In this document: positions 34,798 through 42,740 of the stretch, one piece after another
Layout: each line of letters begins with the position of its first letter
How positions within the stretch are numbered: position 1 is the first letter of the stretch
DNA from: Ectobacillus ponti
GTDB lineage: Bacteria; Bacillota; Bacilli; Bacillales; Bacillaceae_G
Direction: 5' to 3'
NCBI RefSeq assembly: GCF_024294785.1
Contig: NZ_JANCLT010000003.1
Span: 205,135 to 269,134, forward strand
DNA length: 64,000 bases
Position numbers and translations under genes: made by a program
Notes under the pieces: generated by a model
What the model was told of the DNA's origin: nothing
What the model saw: only the letters and a program-made list of their open reading frames with translations
Database searches by the model: none

Positions 34798-34820
34798 GCG
34801 GTAGAGAATCTCTACCGCCT
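34798..34820. terminator. Hairpin between cotO and the cotZ-like gene
   Basis: gcggtaga and tctaccgc pair around a short loop between converging genes. It lacks a strong T-run, so efficiency is uncertain. Confidence 0.55.
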
Positions 34821-34844
34821 CATAGTTTGTAAGTTTACAAGAAA

Positions 34845-35264
34845 TTAAACGCCCGGGATAAAAACATCCTCGATGCAGGCGATGCCGCAGAAGCAGTTCA
34901 GGTCCACGACGATGCATTGCTTTGTTGCCTCAAATTCACAAACTGCCATGTTGTTGCTTACCAGGCGCAGCACTCTCAGCACTGCACAGCAGTCATCCAC
35001 ACTCTCTACACGGAAAAACTGAGAAGAATCGGTTGTGCAGGTTGCTGTAAGAAATTCTGCGAAGAAGAGATCGCCGTTTTTACCGTAAAGGGAGAATACG
35101 CGTGTATTCGGCATCATGCCATGGCTGTGGGAAGCGCCAAGCACAGGATTTAAGCAGCTGGTAGGGCAACCCATATCATCTTGCGCATCTTGGATGCTGT
35201 CAATGAATTTTACGATGTCACATACGCAGTTGGAGCCTTTGTGATTATGATCGTTGCAGCTCAT
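34845..35264 (-). CDS. Cysteine-rich spore coat/exosporium protein (CotY/CotZ/ExsY family)
   Basis: A 139-residue protein with about 12 cysteines. The N-terminus (MSCNDHNHKGSNCVCDIVKF) and the central FRVESVDDCCAVLRVL, then CIVVDLNCFCGIACIEDVFI, match ExsY/CotY/CotZ. These proteins self-assemble into disulfide-linked hexagonal sheets that form the exosporium basal layer or spore crust. I chose ATG 35264, 8 bp after AAGGAG; a GTG three codons earlier overlaps that site. It lies tail-to-tail with cotO, as in B. cereus. Which paralog it is cannot be fixed without comparison. Confidence 0.92.
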   Translation of the reverse strand: MSCNDHNHKGSNCVCDIVKFIDSIQDAQDDMGCPTSCLNPVLGASHSHGMMPNTRVFSLYGKNGDLFFAEFLTATCTTDSSQFFRVESVDDCCAVLRVLRLVSNNMAVCEFEATKQCIVVDLNCFCGIACIEDVFIPGV

Positions 35265-35383
35265 TGATTTCACTCCTTATCATTAAGTTTGGTTTACATT
35301 AATAAGATATTGAAACAGGGGATAATCGGTTACTGCGTGAGGGTTGTTTTTTGTGAAATGGGCAAATGGCTAGGAGTGGTGAG

Positions 35384-35746
35384 ATGCTGATGGATCATTG
35401 GTTTTTGCTTGTGCTGTTTTCCTTCGCGGCGTTCCGGCTGACGCGGCTGCTGGTGTATGACAAGATTACGGCCTTCATCCGCGCGCCATTTATTGAGGAA
35501 ATTCAGGTGCCCGAAGAGGATGGCTCGGTTTCCACTTATATGAAGCTTAAGGGGAGCGGCCTGCAGCGATGGATCGGCGAGCTGCTCAGCTGCTACTGGT
35601 GTACGGGTGTATGGGTGACCGCCTTCCTGCTCCTTTGCTACTATATGATGCCAAAGGTGGCGGAACCGCTGCTGCTTTTGCTTGGCGTGGCCGGGATTGC
35701 GGCGATCATTGAGACAATTGTCGGCAAGCTGACAGAGGAAAATTAG
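35384..35746 (+). CDS. yjcA: DUF1360 sporulation protein YjcA
   Basis: A 120-residue membrane protein, the same length as B. subtilis YjcA, with hydrophobic segments at about 4-20, 75-93 and 95-112. FRLTRLLVYDKITAFIRAPF and LLSCYWCTGVWVTA (CxxC) are typical of DUF1360. The family is found in spore formers and is expressed in sporulation. The ATG at 35384 follows TAGGAG by 7 bp. Its place beside the coat genes is conserved. Confidence 0.88.
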   Translation: MLMDHWFLLVLFSFAAFRLTRLLVYDKITAFIRAPFIEEIQVPEEDGSVSTYMKLKGSGLQRWIGELLSCYWCTGVWVTAFLLLCYYMMPKVAEPLLLLLGVAGIAAIIETIVGKLTEEN

Positions 35747-35810
35747 GAACACATTGTGTGCCTGTACATCATATACTGCATAGAGGAACCATCAGGGGGA
35801 GGAAGGACAG

Positions 35811-35981
35811 ATGAACAACCGGCAACAGCATGGAATCAGCCCTTGGCAGTATCACCAGATGCACCAGCAAGCCATGCAGAAGCTGCAGCAGCAGGGCTAC
35901 ACAAAGAAGAAGGGCTGCAACTGCGGCAAGAAGAAACAGGTTATCCAGGATGACCAGCAGACGCAGCGCAACTATGATTAG
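35811..35981 (+). CDS. Small Gln-rich protein with CNC motif
   Basis: A 56-residue protein with a strong ribosome site (GGGAGGAAGG) and its own terminator starting at the stop codon. It has a Gln/His/Met-rich first half (residues 4-29), then YTKKKGCNCGKKK and an acidic Gln-rich tail. It follows yjcA by 65 bp. Composition resembles small spore coat proteins and the context supports that, but I do not recognise a named family. Confidence 0.65.
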   Translation: MNNRQQHGISPWQYHQMHQQAMQKLQQQGYTKKKGCNCGKKKQVIQDDQQTQRNYD

Positions 35982-36007
35982 CCCCTTATAAGGGGCTTTT
36001 TCTTTTT
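35981..36007 (+). terminator. Terminator of the 56-codon gene
   Basis: gcccctta/taaggggc is a perfect stem followed by tttttcttttt. Confidence 0.95.
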
Positions 36008-36170
36008 GGAGAAGCCCCTTGGAAGGAAAAAACAAAAAAAGAATCATAATAAAAAAAGAAACATCTTCTTCATTCTTACAGAGAGAAGAAGAAAAAATAT
36101 TTGAAGCCGTCCCACTTTTGCGGATTTCACTTTATGTATAGAGTGGAAACCAGAAAAAGGAGGAAGAGGC

Positions 36171-36436
36171 ATGGCTTTGTATCGGACAGTCCAGACAAGT
36201 CTTTGGAATGAGGAGAGTATGGTGAAGAGGTCCGTCTACATACTTTGCAGAACTGGAAACGGAGCACATCGCGCAATGTGCCGGATATTCTGCATACGCA
36301 AGCGCAGTTTTGGCGGCAAAAGCTTCCTTCCCGTTTTGAGGAGCTCGACAACGCGGCCATCAGCCGGCCCAACCCGACAAAAGACAGCCGGGGACCGGCT
36401 GTCTACAGCAGAAATTTGATAAATCGCGACGGATAG
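36171..36436 (+). pseudogene. Candidate frameshifted small gene
   Basis: An AAAAGGAGGAAG ribosome site precedes an ATG at 36171, reading MALYRTVQTSLWNEE. From about 36212 the coding-like reading moves to another frame (YGEEVRLHTLQNWKRS, later FWRQKLPSRFEELDNAA). That frame is blocked upstream by TGA at 36209-36211. The first frame stays open but turns into basic, Cys/Arg-rich text of shadow type. A one-base indel near 36205-36225 would join them into a protein of roughly 85 residues. It may be a decayed gene, a sequencing error, or a short protein read in one frame. Its end runs through the yjcD terminator. Family not recognised. Confidence 0.45.
36376..36404 (-). terminator. Terminator of yjcD
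   Basis: agacagccgg (36382-36391) and ccggctgtct (36395-36404) form a stem whose first arm on the minus strand overlaps the yjcD stop codon; cttttg follows. Confidence 0.82.
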
Positions 36437-38679
36437 GCCGTCCGGCCGCGCCGCGTGCTTGGCACGGATACATAGAGAGATTGCTTCGCCCGCGTCATCG
36501 CGACATACGTCAGGCGGCGTTCCTCCTCCAGCGGCCCGTCGTCGCCTTCCCGGTAGGCATCAAGGGCATAATCATGCGGCAGGGAGCCATCCACGGCCCC
36601 GAGCAGGTAGACGTGCTCATACTCAAGCCCTTTGGAGCGGTGGATGGTAAGCAGCTGGATGGCGTCGGTCAGCTCCTTGCTTGTCCGCTTCCGTTCCTTG
36701 TTCAGCCGGATCATTTCATCCGCGTGCGCCAAGAGCGCAGGAACGGTTTTAAATTTCTTTGCCACCACCTTGAGGTCGCGGAGGTCGTCCGAGCCGCGTT
36801 CCATGGCGTTGCCTTCGTTGCCGCGTTTTTTCACAAACTCGCCAAGTCCCATTTCTTTCTCGACCATTTCAATGGCAGCAAGCGGAGCGAGGTCCTTCAG
36901 CTTGCGAAAGAGCGGCACGATGCGGCGCAGCTTCGTCTGCTGGAAGGACTGGATGCCTTGCAGCTTGCCAAGCGCCTCTACAAGCGGGCAATCGTGCACG
37001 ATGCTGATCGTCTTCAAATCCTGCAGGACCGACTGCTTCAGGAACAGGGCAACAATGAGGTCGCCAAGCGCCTGTGTATCATCAGGATGCAGGCTGAGGC
37101 GGAAGTATGCCAGCAGACTGCGGACGATGCGGCGTTCATAAAAGGACTCTGCATCGCTTTCCAGTGTGAAAGGCAGGCCGGACTGCGACAGACGCTCGAA
37201 TATGGCGCGGGAAGCCGCGTGAGTGCGGTACAGAATCGCGAAATCACCGGGATTGGCGCCGGCTTCGATACGCTCGCGCAGGTCCGTCACAATCATCGTG
37301 GCTTCCTCTTCCTCATCGTGCGGGAAGAAGAAAGCGGGATGAAAGGCTGTATAAAACTGGGCGGCCATCTTTTTTGGGTGCCGGTTTCTGTTCGGTTTGA
37401 TCACCTTGTTGGCTACGGTGACGATGCTGTGGGAGGAGCGGTAGTTCTGATCCAGCGTCACCACCTTGGCGTGCGGATAGTCGCTGTCAAAGCTCAGGAT
37501 GAAGGATGGGTCGCTGCCGCGGAAGGCATAGATGGATTGATCATCGTCGCCGACCACGCACATATTGCTTGTCCGGTGCGAGAGCATTTTCATCACTTCA
37601 TACTGCACCTTGTTGACGTCCTGGAACTCATCGATGAGGAAGTACTGGAAGCGGTTTTGGTAGCGCTGCAGCAAAGCCTCATCATGCTTCAGCAGCTCGT
37701 AGCAGCCGTACAGCATATCATCAAAGTCAAACAGGCCGCGGTCGCGCTTCATTTCCTCATACCGCTTGTACAGGTGGAGCGCTTTTTCCTCCCAGGGGGT
37801 TTCCGGCCGCACCTCATCCGGAGACGTCAGGGTATTTTTCCAAAAGGACACCTGCTGGGCCGCCTGGTCATACGGGAACTCCTTTTCATCAATGCCGATT
37901 TCGGCTCCGGCTTCCTTCAGCATCCGGTCAATCTGCCACTCCGCTTTTAACAGGCGGGAGGCCGACCAGCGCTCGGGATTCGCGTGCAAGAGCATCCGGT
38001 AGAAGATGCTGTGGAAGGTGCCGACGGTAAGCTGCTGCAGCACCTGCGGCGAAAGGCTGGAGAAGCGGCGCAGACGCTCCTTCATTTCGCCGGCGGCCTT
38101 TGTCGTGAAGGTGACCAGCATAATGGATTTCGGATCAATGCCGCGCTCCTGCACCATATAGGCGGTGCGGGCCGTGAGCACACGGGTTTTGCCGCTGCCG
38201 GCGCCAGCTAAAATGAGCAGCGGGCCTTCGGTTGTTGTTGCGGCTTCATACTGGGCGGAGTCGAGCGGAAGCTGGTGCTCATCGAGAATGGAGTAGCGTT
38301 CCGTTTGCGGCTGTTCGGCAAAAGCGGGGATGCCTTTGGCCGGGATGGTCTCCTTCCATTGGGACACAGCCGGTTCGCCGATGGCGCGCCCCTTTGGCAG
38401 AAGAAAGCCGCCGTGCTCAGTGGAGGCGTTCACCGTGGCAAGCTGCTCCTGCTTTTCCTCAGCGCGGGCATGGACCGCCGCTTCGCAGGCGAAGTTATCC
38501 TTTTTAAATATATGAGTAAAGTGCGGCTGCTGCCGGATGCCTAAGTACATATGCAGCGGCTCGCCGCACGCGATGCATGTAATTTCGCCGCGCAGGCCGC
38601 CTTCCTGCAGCATCTGGAAGCTTTCGCGCGGAAAGTATTGCAGATTGATTTCATTTCCGTTATAGAGAGCAATATTCAT
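36403..38679 (-). CDS. yjcD: UvrD/PcrA-type superfamily 1 helicase YjcD
   Basis: A 758-residue SF1A helicase, matching B. subtilis YjcD (about 759 aa). Residues 1-95 are an extra N-terminal part with CIACGEPLHMYLG and a later Cys, perhaps a zinc site. The helicase motifs follow: Q motif YEAATTTEGPLLILAGAGSGKTRVL (Walker A AGAGSGKT), VTFTTKAAGEMKERL (Ia), LIDEFQDVNKVQYE (II, DExQ type), VVGDDDQSIYAFRGS (III), LDQNYRSS (IV), TIHRSKGLEYEHVYL (V) and YVAMTRAKQSL (VI). ATG 38679 follows AAGGAGGT by 7 bp; the longer open frame adds 15 residues across that site. Role in DNA repair is likely. Confidence 0.94.
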   Translation of the reverse strand: MNIALYNGNEINLQYFPRESFQMLQEGGLRGEITCIACGEPLHMYLGIRQQPHFTHIFKKDNFACEAAVHARAEEKQEQLATVNASTEHGGFLLPKGRAIGEPAVSQWKETIPAKGIPAFAEQPQTERYSILDEHQLPLDSAQYEAATTTEGPLLILAGAGSGKTRVLTARTAYMVQERGIDPKSIMLVTFTTKAAGEMKERLRRFSSLSPQVLQQLTVGTFHSIFYRMLLHANPERWSASRLLKAEWQIDRMLKEAGAEIGIDEKEFPYDQAAQQVSFWKNTLTSPDEVRPETPWEEKALHLYKRYEEMKRDRGLFDFDDMLYGCYELLKHDEALLQRYQNRFQYFLIDEFQDVNKVQYEVMKMLSHRTSNMCVVGDDDQSIYAFRGSDPSFILSFDSDYPHAKVVTLDQNYRSSHSIVTVANKVIKPNRNRHPKKMAAQFYTAFHPAFFFPHDEEEEATMIVTDLRERIEAGANPGDFAILYRTHAASRAIFERLSQSGLPFTLESDAESFYERRIVRSLLAYFRLSLHPDDTQALGDLIVALFLKQSVLQDLKTISIVHDCPLVEALGKLQGIQSFQQTKLRRIVPLFRKLKDLAPLAAIEMVEKEMGLGEFVKKRGNEGNAMERGSDDLRDLKVVAKKFKTVPALLAHADEMIRLNKERKRTSKELTDAIQLLTIHRSKGLEYEHVYLLGAVDGSLPHDYALDAYREGDDGPLEEERRLTYVAMTRAKQSLYVSVPSTRRGRTAYPSRFIKFLL

Positions 38680-38754
38680 GGAATGGACCTCCTTGTCGGC
38701 AAGACTCATCTTACCACACGGCATAGAAAAAGACGAGAACGCATCGTTCCCGTC

Positions 38755-39216
38755 TTACAGTTCTTTCACCATGACCACGTGCGGAATACCGGCTTCCAGG
38801 AATACATCCGACACCGTCTCATAGCCGAGGTGCTTGTAAAAGCCTTCCGCGTGCGTCTGCGCATGGAGCTTCGCTTTCTGCAGGCCCTTGCGCTTTGCGG
38901 CTGCCTCCAGCTCAGCCATGATCAGCTTGCCGGCGCCGCTGCCGCGGTGCGGGGCCAGGACACAGACACGCTCCATTTTCCCGATTTCGTTGTCAACCGC
39001 ACGGGTGCGGCCGGCGCCAATCGGCGTATCGCCGTCATACAGAATGACGTGGGAGGCGGTGCTGTCATGCTCATCGTATTCTTCATCCTGCGGAACGCCC
39101 TGCTCCCGTACGAACACTTCCTGGCGTACGGCAAAGACGTCCTTCAGCTGTTGCTCTGTTGCTGCTTGTGCTGCTTTCAAATCAGTTGCCGTCCTTTCCG
39201 AGCTTGAATGTTTCAT
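38755..39216 (-). CDS. yjcF: GNAT family acetyltransferase YjcF
   Basis: A 153-residue GNAT protein. VRQEVFVREQGVPQDEEYDEHD (residues about 30-51), PIGAGRTRAV, MERVCVLAPHRGSGAGKLIMAELE (acetyl-CoA Q/RxxGxG/A loop as RGSGAG) and FYKHLGYETVSDVFLEAGIPHVVM are typical of the YjcF/ElaA-like group. It overlaps yjcG by 35 bp and has a weak ribosome site, so coupling is likely. Substrate unknown. Confidence 0.88.
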   Translation of the reverse strand: MKHSSSERTATDLKAAQAATEQQLKDVFAVRQEVFVREQGVPQDEEYDEHDSTASHVILYDGDTPIGAGRTRAVDNEIGKMERVCVLAPHRGSGAGKLIMAELEAAAKRKGLQKAKLHAQTHAEGFYKHLGYETVSDVFLEAGIPHVVMVKEL

Positions 39217-39700
39217 ATGCTGTCCAAGCGCCGTCCTCCAGCTGATACAGCAGATGGAAGCGGTCGACAGGCTGCTCGAAGTGATATTCCTTCATGCGCA
39301 GGCGGCCCAGCACATCGGCATGCTCGTCATTGGACAGATTCTGGCCGATGGTCAGGTGCGGCACGAACGCATACTCGCGCTGCTGCGGGAAGTAGCCGCT
39401 GTGCAGCAGCTCATTCAGCTGCAAGAGCTGCGGTGTTTTTTCCACTTTAAAGTAGATGACGTTGTTCACCGGATAGAAGGAGCTGACATTGCCCACCGTT
39501 ACGGTGAACGGCTCGACCTGCGCGGCAACCTTTCGCAGCTGCTCCACAATCGTTTCCATTTCGTCATCCTTCGCTTCAAAGGCTGCCTTCAGCGTAATGT
39601 GCGGCGGAATGAGCGCGTAATGCGTGTCATAGCGCTTGCGCAGGCCATTGGCGCGGTCCTGCAGGGTTTTGGATGGAAAAATAACAACTCCGAGTTTCAT
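39182..39700 (-). CDS. yjcG: 2H phosphoesterase-like protein YjcG
   Basis: A 172-residue protein of the 2'-5' RNA ligase/2H superfamily. The two catalytic H-x-T/S motifs are seen as PPHITLK (about residue 34) and VPHLTIGQ (about residue 115). B. subtilis YjcG has the same size and a solved structure of this fold. AAAGGAGG precedes the ATG. It is in the conserved order yjcH, yjcG, yjcF on the minus strand. The natural substrate is not known. Confidence 0.92.
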   Translation of the reverse strand: MKLGVVIFPSKTLQDRANGLRKRYDTHYALIPPHITLKAAFEAKDDEMETIVEQLRKVAAQVEPFTVTVGNVSSFYPVNNVIYFKVEKTPQLLQLNELLHSGYFPQQREYAFVPHLTIGQNLSNDEHADVLGRLRMKEYHFEQPVDRFHLLYQLEDGAWTAYETFKLGKDGN

Positions 39701-39771
39701 ACAGTTGCCTCCTTTGTGATGTAAGTTCTCCCATTTCTTCTAGTATACCAAAATGTTCCGCCTGCTGCCGC

Positions 39772-40500
39772 TTATTTCATCGCCAGCATACGGGCCAATG
39801 CGCCGGGGAGGTTTTGCTGCCAATACGTCCAGGTGTGGTCCCCGTCAAATTCTTCATAGGAATGGCTGAAGCCTTTTGTCCCCAGCAGCTGCTTGAGCTC
39901 CCGGTTCGGCCTGACAAAGTCCCGGATTTGTCCGTCTGTTGTCCGCACCGCTGTTTCCTCCGTGCCGACCTCCTGGTACAGCTCCAAGAGATACGGCTCC
40001 CGGCAGGCATCCGTCAGTGCCAATACATCGTCATTGACAAACGGCGACTGCATAATCACCTTGCCGAAGGTATGCGGATATGTCAGGGCCGCCATCAGCG
40101 AAACGGTGCCGCCAAGCGAGTCCCCCATCAGCACCCGGCCGCGGCCGATGCCGTATGTCGGGTAATGGGCATCGAGAAACGGCACAAGCTCCTGCGCCAA
40201 AAAGCGGATATAGGCTTTGTTCTGGGCATCGCCCGGGAAATACTTGCGCTTCCGGTCATGGACGTCCCTGTAGGGAATGCCGACAAAAATCGTCCGGTCA
40301 ATGCCGCTGTCCTGTTGAAGCGCTTCCAAAACAGAGCCGATCTTGCCGAGCGTCCAATAGTCGCTGCCATCCTGCGCAATCAAGAGCGTATGCTTATGCA
40401 GCGGCGTGTAGGCGGCAGGCAGGTAAATGAGCAGCTGCAATTCCTCCTGCAGGGCTTCGCTGAAGAAGCGGTGCTCCTGCATGGTGCCACGTTGTGTCAT
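39772..40500 (-). CDS. yjcH: Esterase D-like alpha/beta hydrolase YjcH
   Basis: A 242-residue hydrolase of the enterochelin-esterase/esterase D type. LLIAQDGSDYWTLGKIG, FVGIPYRDVHDRKRKYFPG, the nucleophile elbow LMGDSLGGTVSL (Ser about residue 122), and the terminal FDGDHTWTYWQQNLP (catalytic His) are present. The order yjcF-yjcG-yjcH is conserved in Bacillus. GGGAGAG precedes the ATG; a second in-frame ATG lies six codons later. Substrate unknown. Confidence 0.9.
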   Translation of the reverse strand: MTQRGTMQEHRFFSEALQEELQLLIYLPAAYTPLHKHTLLIAQDGSDYWTLGKIGSVLEALQQDSGIDRTIFVGIPYRDVHDRKRKYFPGDAQNKAYIRFLAQELVPFLDAHYPTYGIGRGRVLMGDSLGGTVSLMAALTYPHTFGKVIMQSPFVNDDVLALTDACREPYLLELYQEVGTEETAVRTTDGQIRDFVRPNRELKQLLGTKGFSHSYEEFDGDHTWTYWQQNLPGALARMLAMK

Positions 40501-40628
40501 TCAATCACTCTCCCTGAAGTTGTACACCACCATCATATCAATAATGGCAGAAAATCTCCATGACATTAGCGTGCCGCCATATTATAATTGGTGCAGCAAA
40601 TCTATACGTTGCGAAAGGAGGCGTACAC

Positions 40629-41522
40629 ATGCAAAGTAAATCTATTATTCTGCCGTTGACCATATCTATTATTGCCATCTCATTTTCGGCAATCTTTGTC
40701 AAAATGTCCAGCGCGCCGCCGGCCATCATCAGCATGTACCGCCTCTGGCTGGCAAGCCTGTTCATGCTGCCGATTGTCTGGAAAAAGCGGGAGGAATTCC
40801 GCCGGATTACACGCAAGGATGCCATGTTCCTCATCGGCTCCGGCTTCTTTTTGGCCTTGCATTTTCTGCTTTGGTTCTGGTCGCTGAAGCTGACGACGGT
40901 GGCCAGCTCCACGATTATTCTGGCGCTGCAGCCGCTCGTGTCGCTTGTCGGCGGATTTTTTGTGTTCCGGGAACGGACCAGCGTCTCTGCGCTGCTGACC
41001 ATGGGCATTGCCATTATTGGCGTCGGGATGATCGGCTGGGGTGATTTGGGCCTGAGCACGTCTGCCATCCTGGGGGATGTGCTGTCGTTTCTGAGCGTGA
41101 TTGCGGTGGTCGGCTATCTCTTGATCGGGCAGAGCACGGTGCGCAAGGTATCACACTGGATTTACAGTTTTTCTGTGTTTGTATCCGCAGCGGCGTTTCT
41201 GACGTTGTATAATTTGGTGACGGCAACGCCGCTTACGGGCTATACAAAGACAGACTGGACGATGTTCCTGCTGCTGGCGACGGTGCCGACCTTGTCGCAT
41301 ATCATCCACAATTGGCTGCTGCGGTATGTCAATGCAACAACCATTTCCATGACCATTCTGGGAGAACCGGTCGGCGCAACGCTGCTGGCGTTCCTCCTGC
41401 TCAGCGAACGCCTGACAGGACTGCAGGTCAGCGGGGGCATGCTTGTATTGGCAGGAGTGTTCTTCTTCCTGACGCAGCAGCAGAAGCGGACGGCATATGA
41501 AAGTGCTTCTGAAAGCGCCTGA
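40629..41522 (+). CDS. EamA-type (DMT superfamily) transporter
   Basis: A 297-residue membrane protein of ten predicted helices in two EamA repeats. PLTISIIAISFSAIFVKMSSAPPAIISMYRLWLA opens repeat one and LGDVLSFLSVIAVVGYLLIG repeat two. The end of each repeat shows the STIILALQPLVSL / ATTISMTILGEPVGATLLAFLLLSERL pattern. Such proteins export or import amino acids and metabolites. ATG 40629 follows AAAGGAGG; the upstream open frame is not needed. It lies tail-to-tail with the BIG2 gene, stops adjacent. Confidence 0.88.
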   Translation: MQSKSIILPLTISIIAISFSAIFVKMSSAPPAIISMYRLWLASLFMLPIVWKKREEFRRITRKDAMFLIGSGFFLALHFLLWFWSLKLTTVASSTIILALQPLVSLVGGFFVFRERTSVSALLTMGIAIIGVGMIGWGDLGLSTSAILGDVLSFLSVIAVVGYLLIGQSTVRKVSHWIYSFSVFVSAAAFLTLYNLVTATPLTGYTKTDWTMFLLLATVPTLSHIIHNWLLRYVNATTISMTILGEPVGATLLAFLLLSERLTGLQVSGGMLVLAGVFFFLTQQQKRTAYESASESA

Positions 41523-41813
41523 TTATCTGTGGGTCATCATATAGTCCTGCACATGCACCACACACACATCCCGAAAGCAGCCATCCGCCGCGGAAGCAAT
41601 AATGACCGCGCGGCCGGGCTGCTTTCCTTGTATGACCGCCCGGCGCCCATCTGCGTGCACAGAGGCGACGGCGGGGTTGGTGCTGTACCAGGTGACCATC
41701 AGCCCGGGCGCGGGCGGCAAAAGGGCGGCCGACAGCTCTCCCCTTTGCCCGGTTTTCAAACGCAGCTTTGGCTTGCAGATTTGCAGCGCCAGCAATTGAT
41801 GCGGCATGGGCAT
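41523..41813 (-). CDS. Small single-domain BIG2 (bacterial Ig-like) protein
   Basis: A 96-residue protein that is almost entirely one BIG2-type immunoglobulin-like domain. It shows LRLKTGQRGELSAALLPP, VTWYSTNPAVASVHADGRRAVIQGKQPGRAVIIAS and the closing strand VCVVHV. The WxSxNPxVAxV...G...G.A.I pattern is diagnostic. There is no signal peptide or anchor, unlike most BIG2 proteins, which are repeats in secreted surface proteins. It might act inside the mother cell on the spore surface; that is speculation. GGGGGA precedes the ATG. Confidence 0.72.
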   Translation of the reverse strand: MPMPHQLLALQICKPKLRLKTGQRGELSAALLPPAPGLMVTWYSTNPAVASVHADGRRAVIQGKQPGRAVIIASAADGCFRDVCVVHVQDYMMTHR

Positions 41814-41914
41814 TCCCCCTATAGAACAGTATGTGCTTCAGTATACGAAAACAGTGTTATGGCACATTGAAGTTCATATAAAGAGAATATTAAGTTTCCA
41901 GTGAATTGGATTTG

Positions 41915-41943
41915 TTGACTTTTCCTGCCGTTCCTTATACAAT
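41915..41943 (+). promoter_or_regulatory. Promoter of the SAM-riboswitch transcript
   Basis: TTGACT (41915-41920), 17 bp, TACAAT (41938-41943): a near-consensus SigA promoter starting the riboswitch leader. Confidence 0.88.
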
Positions 41944-41965
41944 AAATTGCAATTTCATAGTAAAT

Positions 41966-42070
41966 CTTATCAAGAGAGATGGAGGGTCCGGCCCGAAGAA
42001 GTCTCAGCAACCCCCGTTTGGCGGGAAGGTGCTAATTCCGTCAGTGCACATGTGCACTGAAAGATAAGAG
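41966..42070 (+). ncRNA. SAM-I riboswitch (S-box)
   Basis: The conserved S-box text is clear: cttatcaagaga, then ggagggtccggcccgaagaag, cagcaaccccc, and gaaggtgctaattcc. The P1 helix pairs cttatc (41966-41971) with gataag (42063-42068). S-adenosylmethionine binding stabilises the aptamer and favours the downstream terminator, shutting the gene off when SAM is plentiful. It controls the methyltransferase at 42134. Confidence 0.96.
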
Positions 42071-42086
42071 GTCAAATTTACAGCTG

Positions 42087-42118
42087 CGGCCTCCTGTCAT
42101 GGGAGGCCGTTTTTTTTA
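42087..42118 (+). terminator. Riboswitch terminator
   Basis: cggcctcc (42087-42094) and ggaggccg (42102-42109) form the stem before eight T; the expression platform of the SAM-I riboswitch. Confidence 0.94.
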
Positions 42119-42133
42119 TAAGGGGGAGAGAAT

Positions 42134-42703
42134 ATGCTTGGAATACCAGAAATCTATGAAAATATTCTATTGGCTTCGAAGAATGTATCCTTCGGGCAGA
42201 CGTGCGACCATAAGACTGGATTTCTCTTGAAAGGGCTGGCAGCCTCCAAGCCGGGAGGCCGTTTCTTGGAGCTTGGCACGGGGACAGGCGCGTCTGCCGC
42301 CTGGATTCTAAATGGCATGGATGAAGCGAGCCATTTGGTCACGGTGGATATTGATGCGAAGGTGCAGGGGGTGGCCCGGAGGCATCTTGGCCATGACAGC
42401 CGGATTTCGTTCCGCTGTGAGGACGGTGCATGCTTCATTCAAAATAATACAGAGCAATTTGATTTTATTTTTGCCGATACATGGCCGGGGAAGTTTGAGC
42501 TGCTCGATAAAACAATTGATCATCTGAAGGTGGGCGGCTTCTATGTCATTCACGACCTGTTTCCGCATGCCTCGCTGCCGGAGCCGTACCGGGTGCAGGC
42601 GCCGAAGCTTGTAAGCAGGCTGCAAAGCCGGGGGGATTTGGTGGTGACGGAGCCGGACTGGGCAACAGGCTTGCTGCTGGCGATTAAGATGGGTGCAGAC
42701 TGA
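42134..42703 (+). CDS. Class I SAM-dependent methyltransferase under SAM riboswitch control
   Basis: A 189-residue methyltransferase. FLELGTGTGASAAWIL (about residues 45-60) is motif I, VTVDIDA motif II, FDFIFADTWPGKFELLDK motif IV with the acidic metal/SAM site of O-methyltransferase-like proteins, and HLKVGGFYVIHDLFPHASL motif VI. GGGGGAGAG precedes the ATG. It is alone behind the riboswitch and is followed by a terminator. S-box genes are usually methionine or SAM synthesis and transport genes, so this methyltransferase may be a way to spend or sense SAM. Substrate unknown. Confidence 0.9.
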   Translation: MLGIPEIYENILLASKNVSFGQTCDHKTGFLLKGLAASKPGGRFLELGTGTGASAAWILNGMDEASHLVTVDIDAKVQGVARRHLGHDSRISFRCEDGACFIQNNTEQFDFIFADTWPGKFELLDKTIDHLKVGGFYVIHDLFPHASLPEPYRVQAPKLVSRLQSRGDLVVTEPDWATGLLLAIKMGAD

Positions 42704-42710
42704 GGCAGTA

Positions 42711-42740
42711 AGGGCCAACCTGCCGGATTGGCCCTTTTCA
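42711..42740. terminator. Terminator between methyltransferase and GGDEF genes
   Basis: agggccaa (42711-42718) and ttggccct (42728-42735) with tttt. It sits between converging genes. Confidence 0.8.

Noticed and set aside
36481-37950. A 489-codon open frame on the plus strand opposite yjcD
   Set aside because: It is an antisense shadow of a full set of helicase motifs, with no ribosome site of its own.
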